Assembly: GCA_036417435.1 (NCBI GenBank) | Contig: CM070903.1 | Span: 53,544,001-53,608,000 of the forward strand | Source of the DNA: Inia geoffrensis | Lineage: Eukaryota; Chordata; Mammalia; Artiodactyla; Iniidae | Length of the DNA: 64,000 bases | Reading direction: 5' to 3' | Part shown: piece by piece, positions 59,957 through 64,000 of the stretch | Layout: the number at the start of each line of letters is the position of its first letter | How positions within the stretch are numbered: the first letter of the stretch is position 1 | Notes under the pieces: generated by a model | Seen by the model: only the letters and a program-made list of their open reading frames with translations | What the model was told of the DNA's origin: nothing | Databases searched by the model: none | Translations under genes and position numbers: made by a program

Positions 59957-60270
59957 ACTAGATCTGTATTGTATAGTAAATTTACATTTATTTATATTTT
60001 ATATATAACATTACATTGTATTATATAAACTCAACATTAATATACAATATATAAACAGTTATATAAAATGTTTTATATGTGCAACTATAAATATAATGTT
60101 AGGTATTAAATTCTGTTATCTATATTTAAAACTGTATGTAATATTTTTTAAAATCTGAGACAATCTCTATTTAGTAATTCAATGATGATACTTGGGATGG
60201 ACATCAAGACTCAGACTAGATATTTTCAAGTATAACAATATCTGAGAATTAATTAAAAGAAGAAAATATT
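59957..60270 (+). repeat. Left copy of a long direct duplication flanking an L1
   Basis: It starts ACTAGATCTGTATTGTATAG and ends at TCTGAGAATTAATTAAAAGA and AGAAAATATT. The same order recurs at 62001-62343. Shared landmarks include ATTAATATACAATATA, GTGCAACTATAAATATA, and ACTTGGGATGGACATCAAGA. This copy has an extra AT-rich block near 59991-60028 and lacks about 70 bases present in the right copy. Confidence 0.85.
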
Positions 60271-61999
60271 GGAAGAATCAATATTGTCAAAATGACCATA
60301 CTACCCAAGGCAATCTACAGATTCAATGCAATCCCTATCAAATTACCAATGGCATTTTTCACAGAACTAGAACAAAAAATCTTAAAATTTGTATGGAGAC
60401 ACAAAAGACCCCGAATAGCCAAAGCAATCTTGGGAAAGAAGAATAGAGCTGGAGGAATCAGGCTCCCTGACTTCAGACTATACTACAAAGCTACAATAAT
60501 CAAGACAGTATGGCACTGGCACAAAAGCAGAAATGCAGATCAATGGAACAGGATAGAAAGCCCAGACATAAACCCACACACATATGGTCACCTTATTTTT
60601 GACAAAGGAGGCAAGAATATACAATGGAGAAAAGACAGCCTCTTCGATAAGTGGTGCTGGGAAAACTGGACAGCTACATGTAAAAGAATGAAATTAGAAC
60701 ACTCCCTAACACCATACAAAAAAATAAACTCAAAATGGATTAGAGACCTAAATATTAGGCTAGACACTATAAAACTCTTAGTGTTCTGCCTATGTTTTCC
60801 TCTATGACATAAACCACAGCAAGATCCTTTTTGACCCACCTCCTAGAGAAATGGAAATAAAAACAAAAATAAACAAATGGGACCTAATGAAACTTTTAAA
60901 AGCTTTTGCACAGCAAAGGAAAATATAGACAAAATGAAAAGACAACCTACAGAATGGATGAGAAAATACTTTCAAACAATGTAATTGACAAGGGATTAAT
61001 CTCCAAAATTTACAAAGAGCTCATGCAGCTCAATATCCAAAAAACAAACAACCCAATCCAAAAGTGGGCAGAAGACCTAAATATACATTTCTCCAAAGAA
61101 GAGATACAGATTGCCAACAAACACATGAAAGGATGCTTAACATCACTAATTATTAGAGAAATGCTAATCAAAACTACAATGAGATATCACCTCACACCAG
61201 TCAGAATGGCCATCATGAAAAAGTCTACAAACAATAAATGCTGGAGAGAGTGTGGAGAAAAGGGAACCCTCCTACACTGTTGGTGGAAATGTGAATGGTT
61301 ACAGCCACTATGAACAGTATGGACGTTCTTTAAAAAGTTAAAAATAGAGCTATCATATGACCCTGCAATCCCACTCCTGGGCATATATCCAGAGAAAAAC
61401 ATGATCCGAAAAGATATATGCACCCTAGTGTTCCTTGCAACACTGTTAACAATAGCCAGACATGGAAGCAAACTACATGTCCATCGACAGAAGAATGGAT
61501 AAATAAGATGTGGTACATATATACAATGGAATATTACTCAGTCATAAAAAAGAATGGAATAATGCCATTTGCAGCAACATGGATGGACCTGGAGATTATC
61601 ATACTAACTGAAGTAAGACAGAGAAGGACAAATATCATATGATATCACTTATATGTGGAATCTAAAAACAATGATACAAATGAACTTGTTTACAAAACAG
61701 AAACAGACTCAGAGAAAAAACTTATTATTACCAGAGGGGAAGGGTTGGGGGAGAGGGACAGATTGGGAGTTTGGGATTGACATGTACACTCTGCTATATT
61801 TAAAATAGATAATCAACAAGGACCTACTGTATAGCACAGGGAACTCTGCTCAATAACTCTGTAATAACCTAAATGGGAAAAGAATTTGAAAAAGAATAGA
61901 TACATGTTTATGTATAACTGAATCATTTCACTGTGCACCTGAAACTAACACAACATTGTTAATCAACTATACTCCAATATAAAATAAGTAAAAAAAATT
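60267..61999 (+). mobile_element. 5'-truncated L1, plus strand, in CBLB intron
   Basis: It begins in late ORF2 (TTGGAAGAATCAATATTGTC) and ends at an A-rich tail near 61999. A 171-codon frame at 60292-60807 gives continuous ORF2 C-terminal text ([40 protein letters not shown]) until a small deletion near 60781 shifts it. The next frame (60906-61313) has [20 protein letters not shown], with the cysteine pattern kept. The 3' UTR belongs to a different L1 subfamily from the 21815 copy. It is opposite to CBLB. Confidence 0.92.
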
Positions 62000-62000
62000 T

Positions 62001-62343
62001 ACTAGACCTGTATCTTATAGTAAATTTACATTTAGACTACTCAAAACATTAATATACAATATAGAAACTATTATATAAAATATATTTTACATGTGCAACT
62101 ATAAATATATGTTATGTATTAAATTATCTCTGTTATCTGTATTTAAAATACTTAGCATAACATTTGTCCCATAGTAAGTGCTTAACAAATTTTAAAAATG
62201 ATTACTACATACAATCTCAATCTGAGACATAATCTCTAAAATTATTTAGTAATTCATTGACTATACTTGGGATGGACATCAAGACTCTTAGACTACAGAT
62301 TTTTTCAAGTATAACAATATCTGAGAATTAGAAGAAAAAATAT
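62001..62343 (+). repeat. Right copy of the long direct duplication flanking the L1
   Basis: It starts ACTAGACCTGTATCTTATAG and ends TCTGAGAATTAGAAGAAAAA. It retains a MIR-tail-like piece (CTTAGCATAACATTTGTCCC, CATAGTAAGTGCTTAACAAA) missing from the left copy, which suggests the left copy was later deleted there. Confidence 0.85.
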
Positions 62344-64000
62344 AAACTATCAAGGCATAAAAGAAATCTCATACACATCATCATTATGACTTTGTTACTC
62401 TCCTGTAAGTTGGAACAATTATTTCTGGAACTCATTTATGTAAACTTGAATTGCTTCCACTACAGATATACTGTTTAATTTTAGAAGGACATGTTTTTAT
62501 ACTATTGAATTTTAGAAGGACGTGTTTTAATACACAGTTTTCACTAAATTACAAATAAAATATCTTCACATACGCTAAGGTAGGTAATTATGATTGTAAG
62601 GGCCAAGGTTATGACATAACTTTTTTAATACATCCAGAAAATGGTTATAAAAGAGCTACGTTAGTATTAGATTTGTCAGAAAAATGACCCCATGTTCAAT
62701 GGTTTTAAAACTGAAGCTGTATGTAAGGAAAAACATTTTACGTAGTTGAACTATGGTAAAACTCTAATGCGGCAATTTCCTTTGTTGAAACACAAAACAA
62801 AATCTTAAAAACACGGTTTATCTTAAAACATCACTTATAACAATACACAATTCCCACTCTTATGTGAAATGAAGCCGTGATTTCCAGTTGAGGTCTTAAT
62901 ATAAAATTCATTCAACATCTGGGCACTTTTCCTTTAAGCTAGTAAAGGAAAAGTAGTATTGGAATTAATTCCTTTTATGAGACCTCCTTTATTTTGTAGG
63001 TATACTTGGCAATAATATCTGTTACCAGTTACAAACACATTTAATACAAGTCATATTCTGAAATTCTAGTGTTATTTTTAAGTATTACCTTGAACGTCCT
63101 TTTAAATACTAAGAATATTAAAAAAAAAATCTCAAGAGCTCAGCTGCACTTCATCAGCATGAGCACAAACACATCATCATCATGACTTTGTATTCTAGTA
63201 TAAGTTGGATTCCCTGGGTTTTTAAAGAATGGTATTCAAACTGTAGCACATTATATCTTACCACAAGAGAAAAGCACACTTAAAAATGTCTAAAAGCTCA
63301 TGCATAGCTAGTACAGACATGAACTCTATGTGAAGAAATAAGCAGACTATTAGCAAAAACATTTGGCCCATATAAGGTATATGGAAGTTTAACACAAGCC
63401 GGTAAAATCCATTTATTCTGATTATCATTAATGACATATTCATATCATTAAATATTGTTACATCTACAAACTTCCCAAAATTATAAACTTATAGGGGGAG
63501 GAATAAAACATTTGGAAGGCTCTTTGTATACGCAGACATACATTTACATGCACACATCCTTTTTAGAAAAAGGAAAATATTTTTAAATCAATTAAATTTT
63601 TTGAGTTAGAAATATTCTTTTCATAGAAAGCTTATATACATAAGTCACTATCAATTATTTACATCACCATAAAACATAGAAATGGAATTTATAAGATGCA
63701 GCAGTTATACCAGAATCCTCAACGATTGTCATAAAAAGGCCTTAATATCAATAAAAACGTTACTGCAAAATAAGCACTATTAGTATCCCAAAGGCACACT
63801 GCATAGTCTTAAGTTTCTGATGGAAAGATCTAATCCAGAAGGCAAGCTGAGTCCCTCTCCTGGTGTGAAATAAACTAGTGGACAGCTTGGTAGCCCTGTG
63901 AAGCATCATGTGAGCAAATATCTTGTTGGAAAAAAGTATCTTATTTTCTGTGGTTTGACTGTGTTTGTAGAGAGTTCAGGGAGTAGGCTGAAATAGTTGA
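62344..64000. other. CBLB: CBLB intron, unique DNA
   Basis: AT-rich intron sequence without named transposons or exon-like frames. A short tandem duplication lies at 62477-62530. A stretch at 62374-62415 is similar to 63170-63211 (CACATCATCATTATGACTTT against CACATCATCATCATGACTTT, then TAAGTTGGA in both). Confidence 0.5.
62477..62530. repeat. Tandem duplication, period 31 bp
   Basis: AATTTTAGAAGGACATGTTT (62477 on) recurs as AATTTTAGAAGGACGTGTTT (62508 on) with one change. Confidence 0.85.

Larger units (their letters stand above)
55474..64000 (-). other. CBLB: CBLB intron upstream of the last exon (partial)
   Basis: Intron sequence in the CBLB sense, read leftwards. The 3' splice site is TTTAAAAATCTATGCAG ahead of 55473, with a weak pyrimidine tract. 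The upstream coding exon that normally precedes GSQAPARPP was searched for by eye on the minus strand and not found, so the intron's 5' end lies beyond the window unless the candidate exon at 58807 is used. Between 55.5 and 59.8 kb few transposons are seen. Confidence 0.85.

Overview
The window is nuclear DNA of a mammal, most likely a cetacean. Five SINE copies begin with the tRNA-like head CTTCCCTGGTGGCGCAGTGG or a close variant and share the same tail. Four more belong to a related SINE type. Both look like the CHR SINEs of whales and hippos. L1, MIR, L2-like, MLT1-like and Tigger-like relics fill most of the rest. The DNA is AT-rich, introns are present, and no bacterial or viral gene organisation is seen. 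Nearly every open frame longer than 60 codons lies in a decayed L1, in either orientation, and is not a gene.

One host gene is recognisable: the last coding exon of CBLB (E3 ubiquitin ligase Cbl-b) on the minus strand at 55214-55473. It encodes the PKPRPR motif, the UBA domain and the natural C-terminus. From 55474 to 64000 is the intron upstream of that exon. The 3' UTR runs leftwards from 55213, and the first canonical poly(A) signal is at 54427-54432. In human the region beyond the CBLB 3' end is a gap shared tail-to-tail with ALCAM. By inference, 1 to about 51 kb is that intergenic gap.

Layout: (1) 1-11285 is an old minus-strand L1 split by a younger, essentially full-length L1 (4071-11136) with a near-perfect 16-bp target duplication. 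(2) 11286-13345 is unique DNA. (3) 13346-19465 is an old plus-strand L1 carrying two SINEs and AT microsatellites. (4) 19466-40005 is mixed unique DNA with truncated L1s, MIRs, an MLT1-type LTR and several SINEs. (5) 40006-48110 holds two minus-strand L1s back to back, the first carrying a Tigger-like transposon. (6) 48111-54426 is mostly unique, with a 64-bp L1 micro-insertion. (7) 54427-64000 is the CBLB 3' end and intron, including a candidate 87-bp cassette exon and an L1 flanked by copies of a roughly 300-bp duplication.

I see no new multi-gene system. The items most worth checking are the candidate phase-matched CBLB exon (58807-58893), the L1 with unusually long flanking duplications (59957-62343), the CpG-retaining inverted repeat near 34.2 kb, and the repeated loss of the reverse-transcriptase FADD box in the L1 copies here.
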